From NCBI RefSeq assembly GCF_001314225.1, contig NZ_CP012697.1, positions 2,108,001 to 2,172,000 of the forward strand: DNA of 64,000 bases. The letters are read 5' to 3'. Source of the stretch: Microbacterium sp. No. 7. GTDB taxonomy: Bacteria > Actinomycetota > Actinomycetes > Actinomycetales > Microbacteriaceae. A program made the translations under genes and the position numbers. Of this stretch, positions 44,543 to 53,620 are shown piece after piece. Position 1 is the first letter of the stretch, and every line of letters begins with the position of its first letter. The notes beneath the pieces were generated by a model, which ran no database searches, had not been told where the DNA came from, and was given only the letters and a program-made list of their open reading frames with translations.

Positions 44543-46108
44543 TCACGAAGAGCCGGTGTCGGTCCCCTGGGGGCTCGGCACCGGCTCTTCGCGTCGCCGG
44601 CGCACGAGCACGCCCGTGGCGAGCAGGGCCAGCACGCTCCCCCAGCCCACGACGAGCTGCACCGCGAAACCGATGACCACGGCCGGTGTCCGTCCCTCGC
44701 GCAGCGGCACGTCGGTGACCATCGCGCCGGCGACGTCGGCGTCGAGCGCGTCGAGCTCGCGTCCGTCGGGCGCGATCACCTGGCTCGTGCCGACCGTCGA
44801 GATGTTCACGACGGCACGTCCCGTCTCGATGGCGCGCATGCGCGCGAACGCGAGCTGCTGCAGGTTCTCGTCGGTGTCGCGGAAGTCGGCGTTGTTGGTC
44901 TGGAAGACCAGGACCTGGGCCCCGTCGCGCACGCCCGACCAGATCACGTCGTCGTAGATGACGTCGAAGCAGATCGCCAGGCCCACGCCGACGCCGTCGA
45001 CGTCGAAGAACGGCGGGATGGTGCCGGGCGTGTACTCGCGCTGGATGAGGTCGATGAGGTCCGGGGCGAAGAGACGATAGAACCAGCGGTCGGGCACGTA
45101 CTCGCCGAAGGGCACCGGCCGCGTCTTGTCGTGCATCGCGACCGGGTTGTCGGAGCCCGCGACCCACAGCATCGACGTGTTGAAGATGTCGTCGCCGCGC
45201 CGCGTCGCCGCGTTGAGGAGCAGCGGCGCGTCGAGGCGCTCCGCGAGCCGGTCGAGCTCCTCGGCCACGTCGACGTTGTTCGTGGGATCCGCGTCCACAC
45301 CCCCCTCGGGCCAGACCACGACGTCGAGGTCTTCGCCGACGAGCGGGAACGTCGCGGCGCGCTGCGCCTCGAACACCGCGTACGGGGCCCGGGTGTCGAA
45401 GTACGCTGCCGGACCGTTGCCCTGCACGGCCCCGACGCGCCACGTGCCGGCGTCGGCGGTGGGGAACGCCGGCACGGCGACCAGCGCCACCAGCGCCGCC
45501 AGCGCGGGCACGCCGCCGCGCCAGTGCGCCGTGCGCCGGCATCGCACGGCCTCGATCGCCGCCGCGACGGCGAACACCATGACGAACGTGAGGCCCGTGA
45601 CCCCCAGCCACGACGCGAGCGCGGCGAGCGGGCTCTCCGACTGGCTCATGCCGATGCGGCCCCACGGGAAGCCCGTGTACGGCCACGTGCCGAGCCACAG
45701 CTCGCGCGCCGTCCACACCCCCGCGACGAGCAGCGGAAGCCCCAGGACGCGGCCCGTCGTGCCGGGCGCGACGCGTGGCATCCATCGGTAGGCCAGCGCG
45801 ATGCCGACCGCGCCGACGGCCGACAGCAGCGATTCGAAGCCCGCGAGCGCGAACCAGGGCAGCACACCGAGGTAGCGGCTCGTCCACGAGACGTGCGTGA
45901 ACCAGAAGGACGCCGCGAACGCGAGCCCGACGAGGAACGCACCGCCGGCGCTCCGGCCGATCAGCGAGACGAGCGAGAGGCCGACGCCGACGAAGGCCAG
46001 GGGCCAGACGCCGGCGTCCGGGAAGGCCAGATCGAGCGCGAGCCCGCCGGCCACGGCGCCGAGGAGCGCCGCCCACATCGGAAGGATCGGGCGGGGGGTG
46101 TCGGGCAC
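44543..46108 (-). CDS. lnt: Apolipoprotein N-acyltransferase, 521 aa
   Basis: Lnt adds a third acyl chain to lipoprotein N-termini. Five to six membrane helices (residues 10-215) precede a nitrilase domain with the triad: Glu in VVWPEGGVD, Lys in HDKTRPVPFGEYVPDR and Cys in GLAICFDVIYDD. A final helix (VVIGFAVQLVVGWGSVLALL) anchors the C-terminus. Start GTG 46108. In Mycobacterium Lnt is fused to a polyprenol mannose synthase; here it stands alone. It pairs with lgt at 17.3-18.3 kb. Confidence 0.93.
   Translation of the reverse strand: MPDTPRPILPMWAALLGAVAGGLALDLAFPDAGVWPLAFVGVGLSLVSLIGRSAGGAFLVGLAFAASFWFTHVSWTSRYLGVLPWFALAGFESLLSAVGAVGIALAYRWMPRVAPGTTGRVLGLPLLVAGVWTARELWLGTWPYTGFPWGRIGMSQSESPLAALASWLGVTGLTFVMVFAVAAAIEAVRCRRTAHWRGGVPALAALVALVAVPAFPTADAGTWRVGAVQGNGPAAYFDTRAPYAVFEAQRAATFPLVGEDLDVVVWPEGGVDADPTNNVDVAEELDRLAERLDAPLLLNAATRRGDDIFNTSMLWVAGSDNPVAMHDKTRPVPFGEYVPDRWFYRLFAPDLIDLIQREYTPGTIPPFFDVDGVGVGLAICFDVIYDDVIWSGVRDGAQVLVFQTNNADFRDTDENLQQLAFARMRAIETGRAVVNISTVGTSQVIAPDGRELDALDADVAGAMVTDVPLREGRTPAVVIGFAVQLVVGWGSVLALLATGVLVRRRREEPVPSPQGTDTGSS
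44547..44590. terminator. Bidirectional hairpin between rbpA and lnt
   Basis: GAAGAGCCGGTG (44547-44558) pairs with CACCGGCTCTTC (44579-44590), with an internal CCCC/GGGG in the 20-base loop. It lies inside the last codons of lnt and eight bases after the rbpA stop. Confidence 0.7.
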
Positions 46109-46133
46109 AGAACGAGCCTACGCGAGCGCGGGT

Positions 46134-48542
46134 CTACACCGAGCTGTACGCGACGATGCCACGGCGCACGGCGTCGACGGCCCGGTGCGCGGTCGACGCG
46201 ATCGGCCCGTCGGCGGTGCGTGCCAGCTGGTCGAGCAGGTCGATCGTCTGCTTCGCCCAGCGCACGAAGTCGCCCGCGGCGAGGTCGGTGACGACGAGGG
46301 CGCGATCGAGCGAGCCGCCGCGCGCCCAGCCGTGCATCGCCTCGGCGAGGCCCGTGGCGACGGGCTCGGAGCCGGGCAGCCGGTGCTCGCGCTCGAGGTC
46401 GTCGAGCTGCGCCCACAGCGTCTGCGTGGCGTCGAGCGCGCGCCGGAAGGGTCCGCGCGGCAGCGCGCGCATGTCGGTCTCGGCGCCCTCGCGTCGCGGC
46501 TCGTAGACGAGGCAGCATGCCATCGTCGCGAGCCCCGCCGGATCGAGATCGTTCCACAGGCCTCGGCGGAGGCACTCGGCGACGAGCAGGTCGCGTTCCC
46601 CGTAGATGCGCTTCATGGTGGCGCCCGCGTCGGTCAGCCGCGTCGTCCCGTCGGCGTCGATCGCGACGTAGTCCAGCTCGGCGAGCACGTCGACGACGCG
46701 GTCGAAGATGCGCGCGACGGTGCCCGTGCGCGTCTCGATCTCATGCCGCTTCTTGTCGATCTGGCGCTTGAGCTTCGTATAACGCTCTCCCCAGCGCGCG
46801 TGGTGCTCGCGGTCGGGGCAGCTGTGGCAGGGATGCCGCTGCAGCCGTCGGCGCAGCGACGCCACCTGCTGCTGTCGCTCGTGCTGCTGCCGCTTGGACG
46901 CCGCGCGGTCGGCACGGTTCAGCCGCTCGACGTCGCCGAGCTCGCGGCGCAGCGCCGCGTAGGAGACGAAGTCGCCGCGGTCGCACGCCATCGCGGTGAC
47001 GTAGCCCTCGAGCGACTGCTCGCTCTCGCGCACCTGCCGCGCCAGCCCGACGACGGCACGATCGGCCTGGAACTGCGCGAACGACGACTCCAGCAGCTCG
47101 CGGGCACGTTCCCGCCCGTACCGGTCGATGAGGTTCACGGCCATGTTGTAGGTCGGGCGGAAGCTCGAGTTCAGCGGGTAGGTGCGGCGGGATGCCAGCG
47201 CGGCGACGGCCTGCGGGTCGACGCCGTCGCGCCACTGGATGACGGCGTGTCCCTCCACGTCGATGCCGCGCCGCCCCGCGCGTCCCGTCAGCTGCGTGTA
47301 CTCCCCCGCCGTGATGGGCACGCGCGCCTCGCCGTTGAACTTCTCCAGCCGCTCGAGCACGACCGTGCGAGCCGGCATGTTGATGCCGAGCGCGAGCGTC
47401 TCGGTCGCGAACACCACTTTCACGAGGCGGCGCTGGAAGGCCTCTTCGACGATCTCCTTGAAGACCGGGAGCAGGCCCGCGTGATGCGCGGCCATGCCCC
47501 GCTCCAGGTTGTCCTTCCACTCCCAGAAGCCCAGGACGCCGAGATCCTCGTCCCCCAGGTCGTAGGTGCGCTGCTCGACGAGCGCGCGGATCTCGTCGCG
47601 CTCCTCGCGCGAGGTGAGACGCACGCCCGCGCGGCGCAGCTGCTGCACGGCGGCGTCGCAGCCGGCCCGGCTGAAGATGAAGAAGATCGCCGGCAGCAGC
47701 GTCGCCCGTCCCAGCAGCTCCACGACCTGGGGACGGTCGATGCGCTCGGCACGGACCGGGCGCGGACGGGGCGCGCCACGGTGTCCGCGGCCCCTCGCGC
47801 CGCCGGCCCCGCCGACCGAGCCGAGCCGGAGCAGATCGCGGTTCACGCGTGCGGACGGGCCGCCGCCGGTGTCGAAGAGCGGCAGCAGGTCGCCCCGCAC
47901 GAGCATGTGCTGCTCCAGCGGCACGGGACGCGTCTCGCTGACGATCACCTCCGTGTCGCCGCGGACGGTGTCGAGCCAGTCGCCGAACTCCTCCGCGTTC
48001 GAGACGGTCGCCGACAGCGACACGATGCGCACGTGCGGCGGAAGATGGATGATGACCTCTTCCCAGACTGCTCCGCGGAAGCGGTCGGCGAGGTAGTGCA
48101 CCTCGTCCATGACCACGTAGCTCAGGTCGTCGAGCGCCGACGAGCCCGCGTAGATCATGTTGCGCAGCACCTCGGTGGTCATCACGACGACGCGGGCGTG
48201 GGCGTTGACGCTCGTGTCCCCGGTCAGGAGACCGACCTCCCCCGCTCCGTAGACGTCCTGCAGCTCGCGGAACTTCTGGTTCGACAGCGCCTTCATGGGC
48301 GTCGTGTAGAACGCCTTCTCCGTCACGGTGCGCATCGTCAGGTCGATCGCGAACTCGCCGACGATCGTCTTCCCCGCCCCCGTGGGCGCCGCGACGAGCA
48401 CGCTGCGGCCGTCCTCGAGCGCGTGGCACGCCGCCACCTGGAACGGGTCGAGCTCGAACCGCTGGCGCGCCGCGAACGACGCGGTCAGCGGGTGTGCGCG
48501 GGCGGCCTCGGCGCGTGCGTAACGCGACGCCGCGTCGGTCAC
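46134..48542 (-). CDS. helY: DEAD/DEAH RNA helicase of the Ski2/Mtr4 type (HelY), 802 aa
   Basis: A superfamily 2 helicase: FELDPFQVAACHALEDGRSVLVAAPTGAGKT (Q-like and Walker A), TTPMKALSNQKFREL, DEVH box in VVMDEVHYLADRF, SATVSNAEEF, then helicase C with LALGINMPARTVVLE and QLTGRAGRRGID. A C-terminal winged-helix/helical bundle follows, with a zinc-like CHSCPDREHH segment. Relatives unwind RNA for decay. tatA-tatC-helY is the conserved actinobacterial order. GTG 48542 overlaps the tatC stop, so they are coupled. Confidence 0.93.
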   Translation of the reverse strand: MTDAASRYARAEAARAHPLTASFAARQRFELDPFQVAACHALEDGRSVLVAAPTGAGKTIVGEFAIDLTMRTVTEKAFYTTPMKALSNQKFRELQDVYGAGEVGLLTGDTSVNAHARVVVMTTEVLRNMIYAGSSALDDLSYVVMDEVHYLADRFRGAVWEEVIIHLPPHVRIVSLSATVSNAEEFGDWLDTVRGDTEVIVSETRPVPLEQHMLVRGDLLPLFDTGGGPSARVNRDLLRLGSVGGAGGARGRGHRGAPRPRPVRAERIDRPQVVELLGRATLLPAIFFIFSRAGCDAAVQQLRRAGVRLTSREERDEIRALVEQRTYDLGDEDLGVLGFWEWKDNLERGMAAHHAGLLPVFKEIVEEAFQRRLVKVVFATETLALGINMPARTVVLERLEKFNGEARVPITAGEYTQLTGRAGRRGIDVEGHAVIQWRDGVDPQAVAALASRRTYPLNSSFRPTYNMAVNLIDRYGRERARELLESSFAQFQADRAVVGLARQVRESEQSLEGYVTAMACDRGDFVSYAALRRELGDVERLNRADRAASKRQQHERQQQVASLRRRLQRHPCHSCPDREHHARWGERYTKLKRQIDKKRHEIETRTGTVARIFDRVVDVLAELDYVAIDADGTTRLTDAGATMKRIYGERDLLVAECLRRGLWNDLDPAGLATMACCLVYEPRREGAETDMRALPRGPFRRALDATQTLWAQLDDLEREHRLPGSEPVATGLAEAMHGWARGGSLDRALVVTDLAAGDFVRWAKQTIDLLDQLARTADGPIASTAHRAVDAVRRGIVAYSSV

Positions 48543-49354
48543 GCCGAGGGCTCCAGGAGCTTGGGAGCGCGCTTGGCCCGGCGTCGGTCGAGGAGCAGCG
48601 TGAGACCGGCGGCGAGGAAGTACAGCACCGTGAGCACACCAGCGAGCAGGAGCATGCTCGGGATGTCGGCTGCGGGCGTGGCGAGACCTGCGAACAGGCA
48701 CGCGATGAGCACGGCGGTGCGCCAGCCCTTCGCGATGGCTTTTCCGCTCATGATCCCCGCGAAGTTGAGAGCCACGAGAAAGACGGGGAGCACGAACGCG
48801 ATGCCGACGGCGAGCACCAGCTTGAAGATGAAGTCGTAGTAGAGCTTCGCGTCGTAGTTGTTCGAGGCGAAGTCGGTCGTGAAGCCCGCCATCACCTCGA
48901 TGATGTGCGGCATGACGAGCCAGCCGACGAAGGCCCCCGCGAAGAAGAGCGGAATGGCGGCCGCTGCGAACCCGATCGTGTAGCGGATCTCCTTGCGGGT
49001 CAGCCCAGGCATGAGGAACGCCCAGATCTGCCAGAGCCAGATAGGCGCCGACAGCAGGATGCCGACGGCGAAGGAGATGCGCAGACGCTGGTCGAACGCG
49101 CCCGTGATGGTCGTGTACATGAACGACACGTTCGCCTCTTCGCCGCGGAGCTCCTGGACGATGCGGACCGGCTCCGTCATCGCCACGATGATCGGATCCG
49201 TCAGGATGAACGCCACGATCATGGCGACGACCATGCCGATCGCCGAGATGATCAGGCGCTTGCGGACCTCTCGCAGATGATCTGCGAGCGACATGCGCTT
49301 GTCGCGCAGCGGAACGTCGTCCGCTTTGACCTGCGGACGTTCGTCAGTGGCCAC
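48539..49354 (-). CDS. tatC: Sec-independent protein translocase TatC, 271 aa
   Basis: TatC is the receptor for twin-arginine signal peptides. It has six membrane helices; the N-terminal SLADHLREVRKRLI and the periplasmic loop after TM1 (FMYTTITGAFDQRLRISFAVGILLSAPIWLWQIWAFLMPGLTRKE) hold the conserved FxxxF-type and LPGL-like motifs, and a Pro-rich PAADIPSM loop precedes TM6. Length is typical. It lies six bases after tatA. Confidence 0.96.
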   Translation of the reverse strand: MATDERPQVKADDVPLRDKRMSLADHLREVRKRLIISAIGMVVAMIVAFILTDPIIVAMTEPVRIVQELRGEEANVSFMYTTITGAFDQRLRISFAVGILLSAPIWLWQIWAFLMPGLTRKEIRYTIGFAAAAIPLFFAGAFVGWLVMPHIIEVMAGFTTDFASNNYDAKLYYDFIFKLVLAVGIAFVLPVFLVALNFAGIMSGKAIAKGWRTAVLIACLFAGLATPAADIPSMLLLAGVLTVLYFLAAGLTLLLDRRRAKRAPKLLEPSA

Positions 49355-49360
49355 GTCCCG

Positions 49361-49606
49361 CTATGACTTGGGGTCGCTGGCGGGCGGAGCCGGCGGGTTC
49401 TCGGGGCCGGCCGGCGGGGTGTCGGCCGCGGTGTTCTGAGCCGTACCCTGCGTCTCGTCGTCCTTCATCGCCTTCATCTCGCCCTTGAAGATGCGGGCGG
49501 ACTGGCCCATGCTCTTCGCCAGGGCGGGAAGCTTGGCGGCACCGAACAGCAGCAGGATGACGATCAGGATGATCCACAGGTGCGGACCTGCGAAGAGATT
49601 GCTCAT
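49361..49606 (-). CDS. tatA: Sec-independent protein translocase TatA, 81 aa
   Basis: TatA forms the pore or membrane-thinning assembly of the Tat system. One membrane helix (HLWIILIVILLLFGAAKLPALA, residues 8-29) with the conserved FGAAKLP hinge is followed by an amphipathic helix (KSMGQSARIFKGEMKAM) and an acidic, proline-rich disordered tail. I chose ATG 49606 (MSNLFAGPHL); starts a few codons upstream (49618) are possible. Confidence 0.93.
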   Translation of the reverse strand: MSNLFAGPHLWIILIVILLLFGAAKLPALAKSMGQSARIFKGEMKAMKDDETQGTAQNTAADTPPAGPENPPAPPASDPKS

Positions 49607-49685
49607 GACGTCCCCCAAACGGATGTGATGACCTTCAGTCTAGTCGTCCACGCTATGAACGTGGTGCACGTCTGCACGACGAGCC

Positions 49686-50645
49686 TCAGCGGTACTGCTC
49701 GAGGGCGCGTGCGGCCCAGGAATGCGCGGCGGCGCGCGCCGGGCCGGGGGCGACGATCTCGACCTCGCGGGCGTGTCGCGCGGCCAGGCGGCGGAGGCTG
49801 CACGGGTCGGCCACGCGCACGCGCAGCGTGTGGTGGTCGCCGTCGTCGGTCACGACCGCGCCGCGCAGCGCGTCGGTGAGCAGCCGCGCTGCGCGGGCGG
49901 CGACGCGCAGCTCGGCGATGATCTCGCCGTCGGAGGGCTCGAAGAGCGCCGGGACGGGCACGTCGCGGTGGGAGATCGGGGTGTCGGTGAGGCGGACGTC
50001 GGAGATGCGCTCGACGTGGAAGGTGCGCATCGCCTGACGCAGATGGCACCAGCCCTGCAGGTACCACTGCCCGTCGGCGATGCTGATGCGCGCGGGATCG
50101 ACCGTGCGCGTCGTGGGCTCGGCATCCGGCGCCTTGTAGGCGAAGCTCACGGCCACGCCGCGCTGCAGCGCCTCGCCGACGACGCGCCGCGCCTCGTCGA
50201 CCTCGGTCGGCGCGACGATGACGTCGGCGGGGGCCGCCGCGGCGCCGCGGGCGAGCTTGGCGAGCAGGCCCTTGATGACGGGGCCGTCGCCCACGCCGGG
50301 CAGGCTCGCGGCGAGCTGCAGCCCGGCGAGCAGGGCGGCCGCCTCTCCCGCGGTGAGCCGCGGGCTCCGCTCGAGACCGACGCTGTTGGTGATCGAGATG
50401 AGCCCCTGCTCGTCGAGGAGGTCCCAGTCGATGTCGAAGAGGTCGTTGGCCATCTGCCAGAAGCCGCCGTCGCCGGGCAGTCCGATGACGGTGAGCTTCT
50501 CGACCATCTCGCGCATCTGGCCCGGCGAGACGTCGAACGCCTCGGCGGCCTCCTCGAGCGACACCTCGCCGCGCGCGATGAGGTACGGCACGAGCTGCAG
50601 GATGAGCGCGGCGCGATCGGTCGCCGGCGACAGCCTCTCGCTCAT
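49686..50645 (-). CDS. pafC: WYL-domain regulator PafC, 319 aa
   Basis: PafC, with PafB, forms the LexA-independent activator of the mycobacterial DNA-damage response. Here an N-terminal winged helix (LILQLVPYLIARGEVSLEEAAEAFDVSPGQMREMVEKL) leads to a WYL domain, where the family triad appears as ISIADGQWYLQGWCHLRQAMRTFHVERISDV (residues 200-230), and a WCX C-terminal domain. pafB overlaps upstream (ATGA). Mycobacterium has the pup/pafA genes just upstream of pafB; here they are missing. Confidence 0.92.
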   Translation of the reverse strand: MSERLSPATDRAALILQLVPYLIARGEVSLEEAAEAFDVSPGQMREMVEKLTVIGLPGDGGFWQMANDLFDIDWDLLDEQGLISITNSVGLERSPRLTAGEAAALLAGLQLAASLPGVGDGPVIKGLLAKLARGAAAAPADVIVAPTEVDEARRVVGEALQRGVAVSFAYKAPDAEPTTRTVDPARISIADGQWYLQGWCHLRQAMRTFHVERISDVRLTDTPISHRDVPVPALFEPSDGEIIAELRVAARAARLLTDALRGAVVTDDGDHHTLRVRVADPCSLRRLAARHAREVEIVAPGPARAAAHSWAARALEQYR

Positions 50646-51646
50646 GCGGCACCTCCCGGCGCGCCGGCATGCGCGGCGAGCACGGCCTCGAGCCGCCGGA
50701 CCACCTGGTCGCGCAGCTCGACGGGCTCGACGACCCGCACCTCGGGACCGTATGACGCCAGCTCGTCGGCGAACACGTGCACGTCGACGTAGGGCACGCG
50801 GATGCCCTGGACCGCCGGCTGGGCGCGGCGGGCGAGCCGCAGGGCGGCCTCCGTGCCCGGCACGACCTCCAGCAGCGCGCGCTGCCGCGCCGCGACCTCT
50901 CCGAGCCCCGCGAGCGCGCGCTCCCCCGCGCCGTCGCGCAGCCGGGGGTCGAATCGCGTCCGCGTGAGCCGCACGTCCGACACGACGCGCGAGAGCAGGA
51001 AGGTGCGCTCGGCGCGCTGGTCGAGGTCGTTGCCGAAGACGTGCCAGCGCGCGTCGTACTCCACGAGTGCGAGGGGCTGCAGCCGCCGGCGCCGGGCCGC
51101 GTGCTCGCCCGCCTTGAGATAGTCGAACTCGACGACGCGACCGAACTCGATCGCCCGCTGCAGCGGCGCGAACGAGGGCTCGCGCAGGCTGATGCGCGGC
51201 GAGTAGCCGACGATCGGCGCATCGACGTCGATGCCGAGCGCCTGGATCTTGCGCAGGCCGCTGCGCGCCTGCACCGACAGCGAGCTCTCGCTCCAGACGC
51301 CGCCCGCGAGATTGAGCAGCGCGAGCTCGGCCGGCGTGAAGGAGATGTCCTCGGGGAGCTCGTACTCCGCGGTCGGCACGCGATAGCGGGCGTCTCGGAG
51401 ATCGAGCGGGTCGGCGGCGTCGCCGATGGTCTGCACGGGCACGCCGAGCGCGCGGAGGTTCTCCTTGTCGCGCTCGAACATCTTCTCGAGCGCGTCCTTG
51501 GACGCCCCGGCCTCGTGCTGCTCGCGGTAGCCCGAGACCGACGTGAGGATCGCGTCCTTCGTCAGTCCCTGTTCGGTGGCGAGCAGCGCGACGACGAGGT
51601 TCACGAGCCGCTCTTCGGGGGCCGTGCGGATCGGTGGGCCTGCCAC
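50642..51646 (-). CDS. pafB: WYL-domain regulator PafB, 334 aa
   Basis: This is the partner of PafC. N-terminal winged helix (RLVNLVVALLATEQGLTKDAILTSVSGY, with a downstream GASKDALEKMFERDKENLRALGV helix), WYL region LALVEYDARWHVFGNDLDQRAERTFLLSRV, then the WCX domain. The complex is thought to sense single-stranded DNA through its WYL domains. It starts nine bases after the FKBP stop and is coupled to pafC. Confidence 0.92.
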   Translation of the reverse strand: MAGPPIRTAPEERLVNLVVALLATEQGLTKDAILTSVSGYREQHEAGASKDALEKMFERDKENLRALGVPVQTIGDAADPLDLRDARYRVPTAEYELPEDISFTPAELALLNLAGGVWSESSLSVQARSGLRKIQALGIDVDAPIVGYSPRISLREPSFAPLQRAIEFGRVVEFDYLKAGEHAARRRRLQPLALVEYDARWHVFGNDLDQRAERTFLLSRVVSDVRLTRTRFDPRLRDGAGERALAGLGEVAARQRALLEVVPGTEAALRLARRAQPAVQGIRVPYVDVHVFADELASYGPEVRVVEPVELRDQVVRRLEAVLAAHAGAPGGAA

Positions 51647-51655
51647 GCGTGCCTC

Positions 51656-52603
51656 TCAGTTCTCCGCGGTGTCGATTCCGAGAATGTCGATGACGAAGAT
51701 CAGCGTCGAGCCGGCCGGGATGCCGGGCAGCTCCCTGTCCTCGTATCCGAGGTCGGGCGGGATGACGACGAGCACCTGCGAGCCGACCGTCTTCCCCTCG
51801 AGCGCCTGCGCGAAGCCGGGGACCACGGTGTCGAGCGGGAAGGTCGTCGGCGTGCCGCGTGACCAGGACGAGTCGAAGACCTCGCGCTCGGCCCAGGTGA
51901 CGCCCGTGTACTGCACGCGCACCGATGCACCGGCCCCGACCGCCTCGCCGTCGCCCTCCTTGAGCACCTCGACCGAGAGCTCCTCGGGCGGGGACGACGA
52001 GGGGACGACGATGCCCGGACGTCCGTCGGGCGCGAGGACGACCGACGGGAGGTGCGACGATCCGACGCGCTGGGGCGTGCCGTCGGCGCGCGCGAGGAAG
52101 ACGTTCTGCAGGTCGATCGCGATGACGGCGGACGAGTCCTCCGTCATCCCGAGGCTCTCCGCGGCCGCGGCCGAGAACCCGCCGGCCGGGGCGGCCGCCA
52201 CGATCCGCGACCCCGCCGACGCGCACATCAGCATCTCGGCGATGACCGGGTAGTCGGTCTCCCAGTTGGAGACGAAGGTGGGTGCCGCGGCGCCCTGCAG
52301 CAGCACCTCGCCGGTCTCGCCGTCGGCGATGGCGATCGTGAACTGCGCCTCCTGGTCGGCGGAGACGACGGCGGGGCCGTCGCCCGCCGTGACGTCGCCG
52401 AAGACCGTGCCGACCGCGACGACGCGCTCTGCGAGGGTGACGCTGGGGCGCGAGAACTCCCCCGACACCGTCACGTGGTCGAGCCCGCCGCCGGTGGCCG
52501 ACGGACGCTCGCAGGCGGGGTCGGCCGAGCCTCCCGCGCTGCAGCCCGTCAGGGCGAGAGCGGACAGGCCGACGACGGCGAGGAGAGCAGGGAACTGGCG
52601 CAC
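51656..52603 (-). CDS. FKBP-type peptidyl-prolyl isomerase lipoprotein, 315 aa
   Basis: A signal peptide with lipobox LALTGCSAGG (Cys21) marks a lipid-anchored extracytoplasmic protein, a client of Lgt and possibly Lnt. Two FKBP-like halves are present: a degenerate first one (residues 40-160) and a clear C-terminal FKBP domain (VRVQYTGVTWAEREVFDSSWSRGTPTTFPLDTVVPGFAQALEGKTVGSQVLVVIPPDLGY). It probably assists folding of exported proteins. The gene lies where the Pup/proteasome block would be in Mycobacterium. Its -10 begins on the trmI stop codon. Confidence 0.92.
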   Translation of the reverse strand: MRQFPALLAVVGLSALALTGCSAGGSADPACERPSATGGGLDHVTVSGEFSRPSVTLAERVVAVGTVFGDVTAGDGPAVVSADQEAQFTIAIADGETGEVLLQGAAAPTFVSNWETDYPVIAEMLMCASAGSRIVAAAPAGGFSAAAAESLGMTEDSSAVIAIDLQNVFLARADGTPQRVGSSHLPSVVLAPDGRPGIVVPSSSPPEELSVEVLKEGDGEAVGAGASVRVQYTGVTWAEREVFDSSWSRGTPTTFPLDTVVPGFAQALEGKTVGSQVLVVIPPDLGYEDRELPGIPAGSTLIFVIDILGIDTAEN

Positions 52604-52609
52604 CGCAAC

Positions 52610-52615
52610 AGTTTA
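52610..52615 (-). promoter_or_regulatory. -10 element for the FKBP gene, overlapping the trmI stop
   Basis: TAAACT (52615-52610) on the minus strand begins with the TAA stop of trmI and ends six bases before GTG 52603. Leaderless type. Confidence 0.55.
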
Positions 52616-53620
52616 CGGCGTGGGCTCGTCCTGCCCGACGGCGCGCCGCGCGCCCTCGGCCGCGCGCTGGGCGTCGCGCACCCGCTTCCGCAGGTTCTTG
52701 TCGGTGATCTCGCGGTCGCCGACCGCCCCCGGCGTCCACAGCTCGACGTCTTCGTCGGCGTAGCTCGGCTTCTTCAGCGCGCGCTTGCGCACGTCGGGCG
52801 GGATCGCCCCGGGGGCGAGCCGTCGCGCCGTGATGAGGAAGCCCGTGTGCGCGACCATGCGGTGGTCGGGACGCACGGCGAGGCCCTCGACGTGCCAGCC
52901 GCGCACCATCGTCTCCGTCGCCTCCGGCTCGGTGAACAGGCCGCTGCCGCGCAGGTTCTCGGCGATGCGGCTCAGCTGCGTCGCGGTCGCCACGTAGCAG
53001 AGCACGACGCCGCCCGGCGTGAGGGCGTCGGCGACGACGTCGAGGCACTCCCACGGGGCGAGCATGTCGAGCACGACGCGATCGGCCGACGCGGGGGCCA
53101 CGGCCGACGGCAGCGCCTCGGCCAGATCGCCCACGACGACCTCCCACGTGTCCGGCCGATGCCCGAGGAAGGTCTCGACGTTCGCCTCGGCGACCTCGGC
53201 GAACTCCGACCGGCGCTCGAACGAGACGAGCCGGCCGGCGGCGCCGATCGCACGCAGGAGCCACAGCGAGAGGGCGCCGGAGCCGACGCCGGCCTCCACG
53301 ACGGTCGCGCCCGGGAAGACGTCGGCCGCGGCGAGGATCTGGGCGGCGTCCTTCGGGTAGACGATCGCCGCGCCGCGCGGCATCGACATCACGAAGTCGC
53401 GCAGCAGCGGGCGCAGCGCGAGGTACTCGTGTCCCCCGCTTCCCGTCACGACCGATCCGTCGGGAAGGCCGACGATCGAGGCGTGCCGCAGAACGCCGTG
53501 GTGCGTGTGCAGCTCGCCGCCCTCGCGCAGCGTGACGGTGTGCAGGCGGCCCTTGGGGCCGGTCAGCTGCACGCGGTCGCCGTAGCGGAAGGGTCCGCTG
53601 GGGCGCAGGTCGATGCTCAT
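52613..53620 (-). CDS. trmI: tRNA (adenine-N1)-methyltransferase (position 58), 335 aa
   Basis: TrmI makes m1A58 in the tRNA T-loop. The N-terminal beta domain (GPFRYGDRVQLTGPKGRLHTVTL) is followed by VYPKDAAQIL and SAM motif I VVEAGVGSGALSLWLLRAIG, the ERR acidic loop, and motif IV VVLDMLAPWECL. The C-terminal ~70 residues are a charged tail (VRKRALKKPSYADEDVELW) as in other Micrococcales. It corresponds to Rv2118c, which in Mycobacterium precedes the proteasome genes. ATG 53620 overlaps the HAD stop. Confidence 0.92.
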   Translation of the reverse strand: MSIDLRPSGPFRYGDRVQLTGPKGRLHTVTLREGGELHTHHGVLRHASIVGLPDGSVVTGSGGHEYLALRPLLRDFVMSMPRGAAIVYPKDAAQILAAADVFPGATVVEAGVGSGALSLWLLRAIGAAGRLVSFERRSEFAEVAEANVETFLGHRPDTWEVVVGDLAEALPSAVAPASADRVVLDMLAPWECLDVVADALTPGGVVLCYVATATQLSRIAENLRGSGLFTEPEATETMVRGWHVEGLAVRPDHRMVAHTGFLITARRLAPGAIPPDVRKRALKKPSYADEDVELWTPGAVGDREITDKNLRKRVRDAQRAAEGARRAVGQDEPTP

